From Clostridia bacterium (GTDB lineage: Bacteria > Bacillota > Clostridia > Peptostreptococcales > Anaerovoracaceae), in assembly GCA_900754795.1 (NCBI GenBank), contig CAAEEA010000038.1, forward strand, positions 1 through 27,713: DNA of 27,713 nucleotides. Direction: 5' to 3'. Below are positions 1 to 6,486 of the stretch, piece after piece. The notes below the pieces were generated by a model. It was not told the origin of the DNA, ran no database searches, and saw only the letters and a program-made list of their open reading frames with translations. Each line of letters starts with the position of its first letter. Position 1 is the first letter of the stretch. A program made the position numbers and the translations under genes.

Positions 1-84
1 GTAGCTGAGTTTGTATCAATGCTCAATTTTTTTACAAAAAAATGCCGGGGAGCCGATTGGCTACCCCAACATTTATTATAGAGC

Positions 85-116
85 CAAAATAGAGTGCTCC
101 CCTGCACTCTATTTTG
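85..116. terminator. Strong perfect hairpin upstream of the exonuclease gene
   Basis: A perfect 13-bp inverted repeat (arms 85-97 and 104-116, loop TCCCCT) has A-rich and T-rich outer ends, so it could end transcription from either side. It lies 25 bp before the exonuclease start and probably insulates that gene from whatever lies upstream. A second, weaker stem (GGGG-AGCC / GGCT-ACCCC, about 47-66) sits just before it. No gene is seen in 1-141 and no convincing promoter was found there. Confidence 0.55.
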
Positions 117-141
117 TTATCACGGTTAAGGCGGTGAAGCA

Positions 142-1185
142 ATGAAAGTCATAAGTGAAACTTATCAGGCAAATCAATTTGATTCGGTACTTCTTTCAAG
201 ATACCTGGGCGGCATGTCCCTTGGCGTCTTTGATATTGAGACTCTCGGCCTCAATCCCTCTTACTGTCCTCTTATACTCGCCGGTTTTATCAGTACCGAT
301 CCGGCGGGAGTCTGCCGTGTGACTCAGTATTTTGCCGAAATACCTGAAGAAGAAAAAGATATAATCGAAAAGATCAGAGAAGATCTTTTGAAAACTGACT
401 GTATAATCACATACAACGGACGGCATTTCGACATACCTTTTGTTGAAAAGCGCTCCGCAAAACTCGGTTTTGACGATCCTTCCCTGAACGTTTACAACCT
501 CGACCTGTATCAGATTCTCAACGGATACAGCCAGATCAGATATGTGATAAAGGATCTTAAACAAAAGACCGTCGAAAAATATATGGGTCTTGAAAGCAGC
601 AGGGGCGATCTGATTTCAGGAGCAGAAAGCATTGAGCTTTACGAGCGTTTTCTCGCCGGCAGAAATCCCCGTGAAAAAGATATGCTGCAGCAAAAGATCC
701 TTCTGCACAATCACGATGACATACTGCAGCTTTACAAACTGCTTCCGGTTCTCAGACAGGTCGATATACACCGCGCTTTCTACGCTCTGGGGTTCCCGGT
801 CAAGGGAATCAGCGGATGGCCTACGCTTAACGTATCTGCTGTCAGAACAGGAAGCAGAGGTCTCAGCTTCGCGGGCCGTTACTCAGGTGAAGCTTTTTCT
901 TATATATCATATGACAGTATCGGAGACAGTTTTTCATGTGAATTCAGGGAAGATCGGAATTTTGAATTTCATATGCGCGTGGAACGGCACAAGGGAAATA
1001 TTTTTGTTAACCTGCGTGAATATTTTGATGAATACGGAGATTTTAAAGAATTCCCTCACTTTATCAATGATTTTATACATATCAGCGACGGCAGAAATAC
1101 AAATCATATGGAGGTTAACGCCTTTATAATATCTTTTCTGAAAAAATTCATGGAAGATACAATCTGTCCGCTTATGATTTTGTAA
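142..1185 (+). CDS. YprB-type ribonuclease H-like exonuclease domain protein
   Basis: The 347-aa protein carries a DnaQ/RNase H-like 3'-5' exonuclease fold in roughly residues 25-205. Visible motifs are Exo I D31-I-E33, Exo II in the stretch TYNGRHFDIPF, and Exo III in HNHDDILQL. The DEDD acidic residues expected for two-metal nuclease chemistry are therefore present. This arrangement matches the YprB/RNase_H_2 family, whose physiological substrate is not settled. The last ~120 residues (from about YALGFPVKG) are rich in aromatic and acidic residues and match no domain I recognise; YprB of Bacillus carries a TPR-like tail instead. The ATG at 142 follows AAGGCGGTG, an acceptable ribosome binding site. 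The gene stands alone between a hairpin and the tRNA-Glu promoter. Confidence 0.75.
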   Translation: MKVISETYQANQFDSVLLSRYLGGMSLGVFDIETLGLNPSYCPLILAGFISTDPAGVCRVTQYFAEIPEEEKDIIEKIREDLLKTDCIITYNGRHFDIPFVEKRSAKLGFDDPSLNVYNLDLYQILNGYSQIRYVIKDLKQKTVEKYMGLESSRGDLISGAESIELYERFLAGRNPREKDMLQQKILLHNHDDILQLYKLLPVLRQVDIHRAFYALGFPVKGISGWPTLNVSAVRTGSRGLSFAGRYSGEAFSYISYDSIGDSFSCEFREDRNFEFHMRVERHKGNIFVNLREYFDEYGDFKEFPHFINDFIHISDGRNTNHMEVNAFIISFLKKFMEDTICPLMIL

Positions 1186-1194
1186 AAATTTTTC

Positions 1195-1222
1195 TTGCAT
1201 ATTCTGTGTTTTATGGTATAAT
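1195..1222 (+). promoter_or_regulatory. Promoter of tRNA-Glu
   Basis: The -35 box TTGCAT (1195-1200) and -10 box TATAAT (1217-1222) are separated by 16 bp. TGG directly before the -10 makes it an extended -10 promoter. The tRNA begins 22 bp further on, which fits a short pre-tRNA leader. This is an inference from sequence match. Confidence 0.75.
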
Positions 1223-1243
1223 ATTTTTTGTTATGACACCTGT

Positions 1244-1318
1244 GGCTCTATGGTCAAGCGGTTAAGACTCCGCCCTCTCACGGCGGCAACTCGGGTTCGA
1301 ATCCCGATAGAGTCACCA
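1244..1318 (+). tRNA. tRNA-Glu (anticodon CTC)
   Basis: A full cloverleaf can be folded. The acceptor GGCTCTA pairs with TAGAGTC (one G-U), and the anticodon stem CCGCC/GGCGG carries loop CTCTCAC with anticodon CTC. The T-loop GGTTCGAATCC is present. The discriminator is A (1315) and CCA is encoded (1316-1318). It reads GAG codons. It is a single tRNA unit with its own promoter and terminator. Confidence 0.93.
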
Positions 1319-1322
1319 CATC

Positions 1323-1353
1323 AAAACCCGTCGGCGATGCCGACGGGTTTTTT
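1323..1353 (+). terminator. Rho-independent terminator after tRNA-Glu
   Basis: A 13-bp perfect stem (1323-1335 with 1339-1351) with loop GAT runs into a T-tract. The A-tract on its other side lets it also end the convergent transporter gene on the minus strand, which stops at 1363. Confidence 0.88.
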
Positions 1354-1362
1354 ACATGACTG

Positions 1363-2757
1363 TCAACCGGCTTTTCTTCCCACTATCTTTTCGATGTCCG
1401 ACAGATATACCCCGTAGTCTTTTCCTTCGCTCCTGAGCATCAGCGCCGCCTGAAGAGAAGCAAAGGTTTTTTTATTTATCGGAAATATCTTCAGAGCAAC
1501 CGCGCCTATGAGCATACAGATACAAGGAAAGAGAATGTAGGCCGCGTCGAGGAAATTTATCACGCTTTCGGGCTGAACGGCAAGGTCAGGATCAAAACCG
1601 GACATATCGAAAAACAGTCCGAAAATCTGCACCATTACAGCTGTTATAAGCGTTCCCAGCACAGACACGGCAGACATTATGTCACCCTCGCGGCGCTTAT
1701 GGTTCACGTATTCATCGACTTCCACGATATCATAAAAGATTGAACTGCTCAGCTGCCAGAAACCGGTCTGCACCAGGGCGAACAGCCCTATAAACACAGC
1801 GCACCAGATAACAGAATCACTCGCGAACAGATATATGAAAATTCCCGCGACGGCACACAGCGCCATCACCACCATCTGCTGCCACGACTTGCTCCTTGCT
1901 ATAGCCATTTTATCTGTCAGCGGAGTCGCGACAATAAAGATGATTATGGTAAAGATGTATATGTACGATGAATACCTGTTGTCCAGTCCCAGGTTATATT
2001 GCAGAAAATATATGGTGCCTACACTGTACAGAGAAAAAGCGCATGTAAAAGCTATCTTATATATTACCGCCAGTTTCATCGTCCTGAGTCTTAGCAGCTC
2101 ACGGTAGTTGCAGAAAATGTCTTTGACTATATTTCTTTTTTCTGTCTTCTCTTTCAGGACATATACATTCTGACCCGTTGTAAATACGGAAATCAGCCAT
2201 ACGGCTGAGCAGCTCACTCCAATTATTATCCCCATAATCTGCCAGGCCGTTTTTTCATTTCCTGAGAATATTTCCAGTATTACAAGAGGCATTATGTACC
2301 CTATGGCATTTCCCACTATGGAAAAGGCTCTGGCGATGCTCCTGAGTCTTGTCCTGTCGTCATAGTCTGTAACGACCTCAGCTCCCAGCGCGTTGTACGG
2401 TATCTCATAAGACGAAAAGGCAATTCTGAAAACAACGGCAAAAATTATATAATACCCTACGCGAAGTCCCGAAGGAAGATCCACATATGTAAACAGAAGA
2501 ACAGATACCGGCAGCGTCACTATTGACGACACCAGCATGAAAGGTCTTCGTCTTCCCATATTTGAACGGCATCTGTCAGAAAAATTCCCGACCGCCATGC
2601 CGGCCATCACTTCTACCACCATCGCTACAGAAGATATTGTTCCGGCTAACACGGCGTTAAAGCCAACGCAGTTGGTAAGGAAAACAACAAAATAAGACGA
2701 TATGAAATAGTATGAAGCTCCCTGCCCGAGAGAGCCCAATCCGTATCCGACGATCAT
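1363..2757 (-). CDS. GPH-family (MelB-like) MFS cation:sugar symporter
   Basis: This 464-aa, about 12-helix membrane protein belongs to the glycoside-pentoside-hexuronide:cation symporter branch of the major facilitator superfamily (MFS_2). It opens with GYGLGSLGQG, the usual first-helix signature. It has the cytoplasmic loop NFSDRCRSNMGRRRPFML typical of the family and later EIPYNALGAEV in helix 4. Members import sugars or glycosides with Na+ or H+; the substrate cannot be read from sequence. The ATG overlaps the stop of the upstream ybaK-like gene by 4 bp (ATGA), with GGAGG about 10 nt ahead, so translation is probably coupled. The N-terminus is shorter than usual, because the family normally has 10-20 polar residues before the GYGLG motif. 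Confidence 0.8.
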   Translation of the reverse strand: MIVGYGLGSLGQGASYYFISSYFVVFLTNCVGFNAVLAGTISSVAMVVEVMAGMAVGNFSDRCRSNMGRRRPFMLVSSIVTLPVSVLLFTYVDLPSGLRVGYYIIFAVVFRIAFSSYEIPYNALGAEVVTDYDDRTRLRSIARAFSIVGNAIGYIMPLVILEIFSGNEKTAWQIMGIIIGVSCSAVWLISVFTTGQNVYVLKEKTEKRNIVKDIFCNYRELLRLRTMKLAVIYKIAFTCAFSLYSVGTIYFLQYNLGLDNRYSSYIYIFTIIIFIVATPLTDKMAIARSKSWQQMVVMALCAVAGIFIYLFASDSVIWCAVFIGLFALVQTGFWQLSSSIFYDIVEVDEYVNHKRREGDIMSAVSVLGTLITAVMVQIFGLFFDMSGFDPDLAVQPESVINFLDAAYILFPCICMLIGAVALKIFPINKKTFASLQAALMLRSEGKDYGVYLSDIEKIVGRKAG

Positions 2758-3254
2758 GTTATATCCGCCTCCTGGAGTTTGATGATTTTTTTCAGATCTT
2801 CCGGCGCGAGTTCAACCTGAAATCCTATCCTGCCGGCGCTTACAAATATAGTTTCGGCACGCAGGGCAGAGCTGTCAATGGTAGTTCTGAAGAACTTCTT
2901 CATTCCTATCGGAGAACAGCCGCCGTGGATATAACCGGTCAGCGGCAGAAGTTCTTTTGACTTTATCATTTCTATGGATTTTTCCCCGACAGCTCTGGCC
3001 GCTTTCTTCAGATCCAGCTCTTTATTGACCGGAACTATGAATACATAATGCTCTCCACTCTTTCCTGACGTAACGAGAGTCTTAAATACTCTGTCCGGGT
3101 CTTCTCCGAGAACCCGCGTCACTTCAAGCCCTGACACAGCCGGCGTATCTTTGTAGCAGTGACTCTTGTAAGGAATCTTTTTCTGATCGAGCATTCTCAT
3201 CACATTTGTCTTTTCTTCCATATCACCGTCATCCTCTGATAGTATATTACTCAA
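2754..3254 (-). CDS. ybaK: YbaK/EbsC-type aminoacyl-tRNA deacylase
   Basis: The 166-aa protein is a close match in length and pattern to YbaK, which hydrolyses mischarged Cys-tRNA(Pro) and related substrates in the cytosol. Visible features are NVMRMLDQKKIPY, RVFKTLV (with the conserved lysine), VFIVPVNKELDLKK and the glycine-rich GYIHGGCSPIGMKK loop. I chose the TTG start at 3254 because GGGAG lies 8 nt ahead. An in-frame ATG at 3221 would give a more typical N-terminus (MEEKTNV) but its AGAGG is 11 nt away. The gene overlaps the sugar symporter by 4 bp. The 109-aa repeat protein gene is 55 bp upstream on the same strand without a clear terminator between, so the three may be one transcript. 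Confidence 0.88.
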   Translation of the reverse strand: MSNILSEDDGDMEEKTNVMRMLDQKKIPYKSHCYKDTPAVSGLEVTRVLGEDPDRVFKTLVTSGKSGEHYVFIVPVNKELDLKKAARAVGEKSIEMIKSKELLPLTGYIHGGCSPIGMKKFFRTTIDSSALRAETIFVSAGRIGFQVELAPEDLKKIIKLQEADIT

Positions 3255-3309
3255 AGATTTTACTCCCTTTCAGGCTTCATCGCAATACCCCGCGAAAATT
3301 TTTTTATGC

Positions 3310-3639
3310 TCACACCGTTTCCCACTGGGCGTAGAGAACGAGATTCTCCGTCAGGTTCAGACTCATATCCGGTTTGAACGTCTCGCCGCTTCCGTCAGGC
3401 GCGGTGTTCCAGCCGGCAAGAGTGTACCCCGTTCTGGATATTCCCGTCTGCTCCCCGGATTTTACAGTATAAAAATAATCTTGCGGAAGTCCTCTGTCCG
3501 AGTATTCGCCGGTTCCTCCGTTGGCAATATATGTTACGGTAAATGTTATCCCCGAAGAAGTTTTATATATTCTTGTCACGCACGGTCCGCAGCAGCACGG
3601 ACGGCACGTCACCCATACACAGTCTTCATATTTTTTCAT
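3310..3639 (-). CDS. Small Cys-rich protein with one Listeria-Bacteroides (InlB B-type) repeat
   Basis: This 109-aa protein has two parts. Residues 1-26 contain six cysteines (C7, C12, C15, C16, C17, C20). Residues about 33-107 form one Listeria-Bacteroides/InlB B-repeat: TVTYIANGGTG at the start, RTGYTLAGWNT in the middle and LVLYAQWE at the end. This beta-grasp-like repeat normally occurs in tandem on large secreted, wall-anchored proteins. Here there is no signal peptide, membrane helix, LPXTG or second repeat. A good ribosome binding site (GGGAGG, 5 nt before ATG) argues for a real gene. The function is unknown. The cysteine cluster could bind metal or form disulfides, which is inference. 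Confidence 0.7.
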   Translation of the reverse strand: MKKYEDCVWVTCRPCCCGPCVTRIYKTSSGITFTVTYIANGGTGEYSDRGLPQDYFYTVKSGEQTGISRTGYTLAGWNTAPDGSGETFKPDMSLNLTENLVLYAQWETV

Positions 3640-3712
3640 GCTGTCCTCCCGTTAAATGAAATACTCTGTATCATGTTATTCATCTCGAAGCCGCCGCGCC
3701 ATTGTTTTAAAT

Positions 3713-3740
3713 AAAAACGCCGGCCCAGTCGGACCGGCGT
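3713..3740 (-). terminator. Terminator of the amidohydrolase gene
   Basis: A 7-bp GC stem (3717-3723 with 3734-3740), further stabilised by CC/GG inside, is followed on the minus strand by TTTTTATTT. It lies about 20 nt after the amidohydrolase stop and ahead of the 109-aa gene. Confidence 0.8.
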
Positions 3741-3760
3741 ACTGTATGTTCAGCGAAAGA

Positions 3761-4942
3761 TCATACTTCTCCGCTTTCCATAGTTTCCCTGAATTCTTCT
3801 TTTATCTTTGTGAGGAGATCCGGATCTGTCAGTACCTCGGCTCCCGTCATTGCAAGCGCTGACGCGCCGAGGCGCATTGCCTTGTCTGCCGCCGGCGTTA
3901 CCGTCATGGCCGCAAAATCTTCAGTATGAAGCTGAAGTTCCGGACAGTCAAGACCTATCCACGGATGTATGGCCGGAACCACCTGGCTTACATCTCCCAT
4001 ATCTGTCGATCCGGTGCTGTCGGTCTGCGGCATTTTGCCGCCCCCGAGTTCTTCATAATATTTATCGAACACATCCGAAAGGGCTCTGTTGGTGACCATG
4101 TTTTTATTGCCCGGTTCGTTGTTCCATATCTTATAAGTCGTGCCCACCGCTTCACACGCGGCTTTCGCGCATCTTTCAAAGAGTCCCCTTATCTTTTTCA
4201 TTCCTTTCATCGTATCGGAACGCACAAGATATTTGACCGCCGAATAGTCCGGTATGACGCTGCATTTTTCACCGCCGTAAACAAAGACTCCGTAAATGTT
4301 CGTATTTTTCAGATACTGTTTTTCAAAGCCTATGAGCGAATAAAAATGCACCGCGGCGTCAAGAGCGTTTATACCCTCTTCCGGAGCGGCTCCGGCGTGG
4401 GAGGATTTGCCGAAGAAATCTATCTGCCACGCGTCAAGAGCTGTGGTCTTGCCGCTTGAAAGGTTTACAGGATTGGGATGTACGGTGAGAGCCACATCGA
4501 CCTGATCGAACACTCCGTTTTCCGCCATGGGTACTTTGGTAACGAAACATTCCTCGGCCGGCGTACCGAACAGAATGACTTTGCCTCCTGTCTTTCCCAC
4601 GACTTCTTTAAGAGCCAGAGCGGCGCCTACGGTCGCGGAAGCGATTATATTGTGCCCGCATCCGTGTCCTATGGAAGGCAGCGCGTCATATTCACATGTT
4701 ATTCCGATCGACGCCCCTTCTCTGCCGCTGTCATATACGGCCTGAAAACTGTAAGGTATGCCGAGAACCTCTTTTGTGACGTCAAATCCGTGATTTGACA
4801 TAACATCGGTCAGAAGGGCGCTGGCCTTGAGTTCCTCTCCGCCGATCTCTGGATTCTCATAAAGAAAATCTCTGATATGTCCGAGCTCGTTCATATTTTT
4901 ATCTACCGTATTGATTATGAGCAGTTTAAGTTTCGTGTCCAT
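3761..4942 (-). CDS. M20-family amidohydrolase (AbgB/PM20D2-like)
   Basis: The 393-aa cytosolic metallohydrolase has the M20 metal-binding pattern E84-Y-D86-ALPSIGHG and H93-x3-H97-N, the catalytic GTPAEEC, a histidine in HPNP, and the dimerisation-domain motif SSHAGAAPEEGINALDA. The EYDALP...CGHN form is that of the AbgB / p-aminobenzoyl-glutamate hydrolase / PM20D2 branch. That branch splits N-acyl amino acids or unusual dipeptides rather than general peptides. GGAGGG lies 6 nt before the ATG. It is 12 bp downstream of the threonine/serine dehydratase gene and probably in the same operon, so the released amino acid could be fed to deamination. A second paralog sits at 24144-25322. Confidence 0.82.
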   Translation of the reverse strand: MDTKLKLLIINTVDKNMNELGHIRDFLYENPEIGGEELKASALLTDVMSNHGFDVTKEVLGIPYSFQAVYDSGREGASIGITCEYDALPSIGHGCGHNIIASATVGAALALKEVVGKTGGKVILFGTPAEECFVTKVPMAENGVFDQVDVALTVHPNPVNLSSGKTTALDAWQIDFFGKSSHAGAAPEEGINALDAAVHFYSLIGFEKQYLKNTNIYGVFVYGGEKCSVIPDYSAVKYLVRSDTMKGMKKIRGLFERCAKAACEAVGTTYKIWNNEPGNKNMVTNRALSDVFDKYYEELGGGKMPQTDSTGSTDMGDVSQVVPAIHPWIGLDCPELQLHTEDFAAMTVTPAADKAMRLGASALAMTGAEVLTDPDLLTKIKEEFRETMESGEV

Positions 4943-4954
4943 ATTTTTCCCTCC

Positions 4955-5923
4955 TTACTCGTCCAGCAGCGAAACCATCAGATCGCCGTCTATATTGCCG
5001 CCGCTGATGACAAGAGCGATGTTTTTTCCGCCTATCCTCTCGCGAAAATCCTTAACCGCCGCCACAGTGGTACAGCTGCCGCCTTCGGCGATGATCTTCT
5101 CATCTTTTATCATATATCTGACCGCTTTTCTTATGGACTTTTCGCTGACTTCTATCATGTCATCCACATAGTCCGCAAGCATTTCATAGGAAAGCTTTCC
5201 AACGCCGCCTACAAGCGCGTCGCACACCGTATCTCCAGTGACAGGATATTCTTCATAGAAAATTCTGTCTTCAAGGGCTCTTACCATGGCCGGACACGCC
5301 TCTGTCTGCACTCCTATGACCCTGATATCAGGCCTCACAGATTTTACCGCCACGGCGATACCCGTTATCAGCCCGCCTCCTCCGACAGGCACAACTATCG
5401 TATCAATATCAGGATTCTGCCGGATTATTTCAAGACCTACCGTTCCCTGACCTCCATATACTTTCGGATCGTCATAGTACGCGTCGATCTTTGTCATATC
5501 ATGGGATCTGATATACTCTGCTCCCAGACGGTCCGCCTCATCATAACCGGCGCCCAGTCTCAGAACTCTGCCACCGTAAAACTCTATCTTATCTGTCTTG
5601 GCTTTTGGCGTGGTCTCCGGCACTATTATCACAGCGTTTTCTATCCCGAGCAGTTTTGCTCCGTAGCTTACGGAAGCGCCGTGGTTTCCCGACGAAACAG
5701 CGACAACACCTTTTTGCCGATGTTCATCCGTCAGCGTAAGCATCTTATTTAAAGCGCCTCTTATCTTAAAGCTCTTTACCGTCTGAAGACATTCGAGTTT
5801 AAAAAAATATTTTCGTTCCCCGTCTCCGAGATAAAGCGACTGTTCAAGGGGTGTTTCATAAACGTAATCTCTGATTCTTTCCGCGGCTTCCGCCACGTCG
5901 GCCGCGCTGAAAACTTTTTCCAT
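4955..5923 (-). CDS. Threonine/serine dehydratase (catabolic type, PLP-dependent)
   Basis: The 322-aa fold-type II PLP enzyme shows SFKIRGA with the PLP lysine at K53, SSGNHGASVSYGA for substrate carboxylate binding, GGGGLITG for the phosphate cup, and SGGNIDG near the C-terminus. The likely reaction is deamination of L-threonine or L-serine to 2-oxobutyrate or pyruvate and ammonia. It lacks the C-terminal ACT-like regulatory domain of biosynthetic IlvA, so a catabolic role (TdcB-like) is favoured. Related enzymes such as serine racemase or hydroxyaspartate dehydratase cannot be excluded. Usual TGSFK is VKSFK here. AGGAG lies ahead of the ATG. It heads a two-gene unit with the M20 amidohydrolase. 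Confidence 0.8.
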   Translation of the reverse strand: MEKVFSAADVAEAAERIRDYVYETPLEQSLYLGDGERKYFFKLECLQTVKSFKIRGALNKMLTLTDEHRQKGVVAVSSGNHGASVSYGAKLLGIENAVIIVPETTPKAKTDKIEFYGGRVLRLGAGYDEADRLGAEYIRSHDMTKIDAYYDDPKVYGGQGTVGLEIIRQNPDIDTIVVPVGGGGLITGIAVAVKSVRPDIRVIGVQTEACPAMVRALEDRIFYEEYPVTGDTVCDALVGGVGKLSYEMLADYVDDMIEVSEKSIRKAVRYMIKDEKIIAEGGSCTTVAAVKDFRERIGGKNIALVISGGNIDGDLMVSLLDE

Positions 5924-5952
5924 TTTCTTTCTCCTGTTTGTTTGATGCTATA

Positions 5953-5981
5953 AGTATATCACATTATCGCCAAAATGTAAG
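5953..5981 (-). promoter_or_regulatory. Probable promoter of the dehydratase-amidohydrolase unit
   Basis: On the minus strand CTTACA (5976-5981) and TATACT (5953-5958) are 17 bp apart, about 30 bp before the dehydratase ATG. The -35 match is only moderate. Confidence 0.5.
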
Positions 5982-5989
5982 CAGCAAAA

Positions 5990-6312
5990 TGACATGCAGC
6001 AATGGCCTGTGACATGGCGCGCCGGTAAACTGTCGCTGTTATTTTTTTCTGACATCTTTAAAGAGAGTCCGTGCTGCTAAAACTGTCGCTGTTTTATAAA
6101 TATTGACAACCGCAAGAGAATTTTTGAAGAAATTATATCTTTTTCACGCCTTAAATGGTGTCAAAACTGTCTCAATATTGCTTCGATCAATGAAACAGAG
6201 AAAGTTTATCCCGGCTAACTATCTCAACAGAAGCGTTTATTAGCAAAAGTAGAGAAATCTGCCTTCAGAAAGTGTCTTGTGACATGCGGAAAAACGACTT
6301 TATAGACAGTTT
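5990..6312. repeat. Gene-free stretch with repeated AAACTGTC and TGTGACATG motifs
   Basis: No supported gene lies between 5924 and 6366. The stretch holds two identical 14-mers AAACTGTCGCTGTT at 6027-6040 and 6080-6093 (53 bp apart), a third partial copy AAACTGTC at 6164-6171, and an inverted copy GACAGTTT at 6305-6312. TGTGACATG occurs at 6008-6016 and 6278-6286, with TGACATGC also at 5990-5997. The multiple short end repeats with an inverted partner resemble the ends of an IS21-type element that has lost its genes. This is inference; no transposase remnant was recognised. It lies directly downstream of a tRNA gene, a common insertion site. Confidence 0.4.
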
Positions 6313-6325
6313 GGGGTCGTATGCC

Positions 6326-6373
6326 CGCTCCACGAAAAACAGCGTCCCCGGGGACGCTGTTTTTCGTGGAGCG
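6326..6373 (-). terminator. Perfect 48-bp palindrome: tRNA-Gly terminator that includes the tRNA 3' end
   Basis: Arms 6326-6349 and 6350-6373 are exact reverse complements with no spacer (centre CCCC/GGGG). The inner part (about 6335-6364) is an ordinary terminator, reading on the minus strand as an A5 / GC-rich stem / T5. The outer 9 bp extend the pairing into the tRNA-Gly gene, covering its CCA, its discriminator and the last three acceptor bases. As DNA it could extrude as a cruciform. As RNA, any read-through past the T-tract would trap the tRNA 3' end in a 24-bp hairpin. Confidence 0.85.
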
Positions 6374-6440
6374 AGTGAAGGGAATCGAACCCTCGTGACC
6401 AGCTTGGGAAGCTGACGTTCTGCCATTGAACTACACCCGC
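6367..6440 (-). tRNA. tRNA-Gly (anticodon CCC)
   Basis: On the minus strand the acceptor GCGGGTG (6440-6434) pairs with CACTCGC (6377-6371, one G-U). The anticodon arm has loop TTCCCAA with anticodon CCC, reading GGG. The T-arm contains GGTTCGATTCC. The discriminator is T and CCA is encoded (6369-6367). A CCC-anticodon tRNA-Gly is a minor isoacceptor. The gene's 3' end forms one arm of the 48-bp palindrome. Confidence 0.93.
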
Positions 6441-6457
6441 GAGAATGAACCGGATAT

Positions 6458-6486
6458 ATTATATCATTCTTTTATGGGAAATTCAA
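6458..6486 (-). promoter_or_regulatory. Promoter of tRNA-Gly
   Basis: The minus-strand TTGAAT (6481-6486) and TATAAT (6458-6463) have a 17-bp spacer. The -35 box overlaps the last codon and stop of the upstream MFS gene (stop at 6483), so the tRNA has its own promoter but could also be reached by MFS read-through. Confidence 0.75.

Noticed and set aside
1..46. A possible upstream terminator (TGAG...CTCA followed by a T-tract near 30)
   Set aside because: The stem is only about 4 bp with a 12-nt loop, too weak to call.
4877..5752. A long open frame (291 codons) on the plus strand opposite the dehydratase and amidohydrolase genes
   Set aside because: It is antisense to two clear enzyme genes, has no ribosome binding site or recognisable domain, and its composition is that of a reverse-strand shadow.
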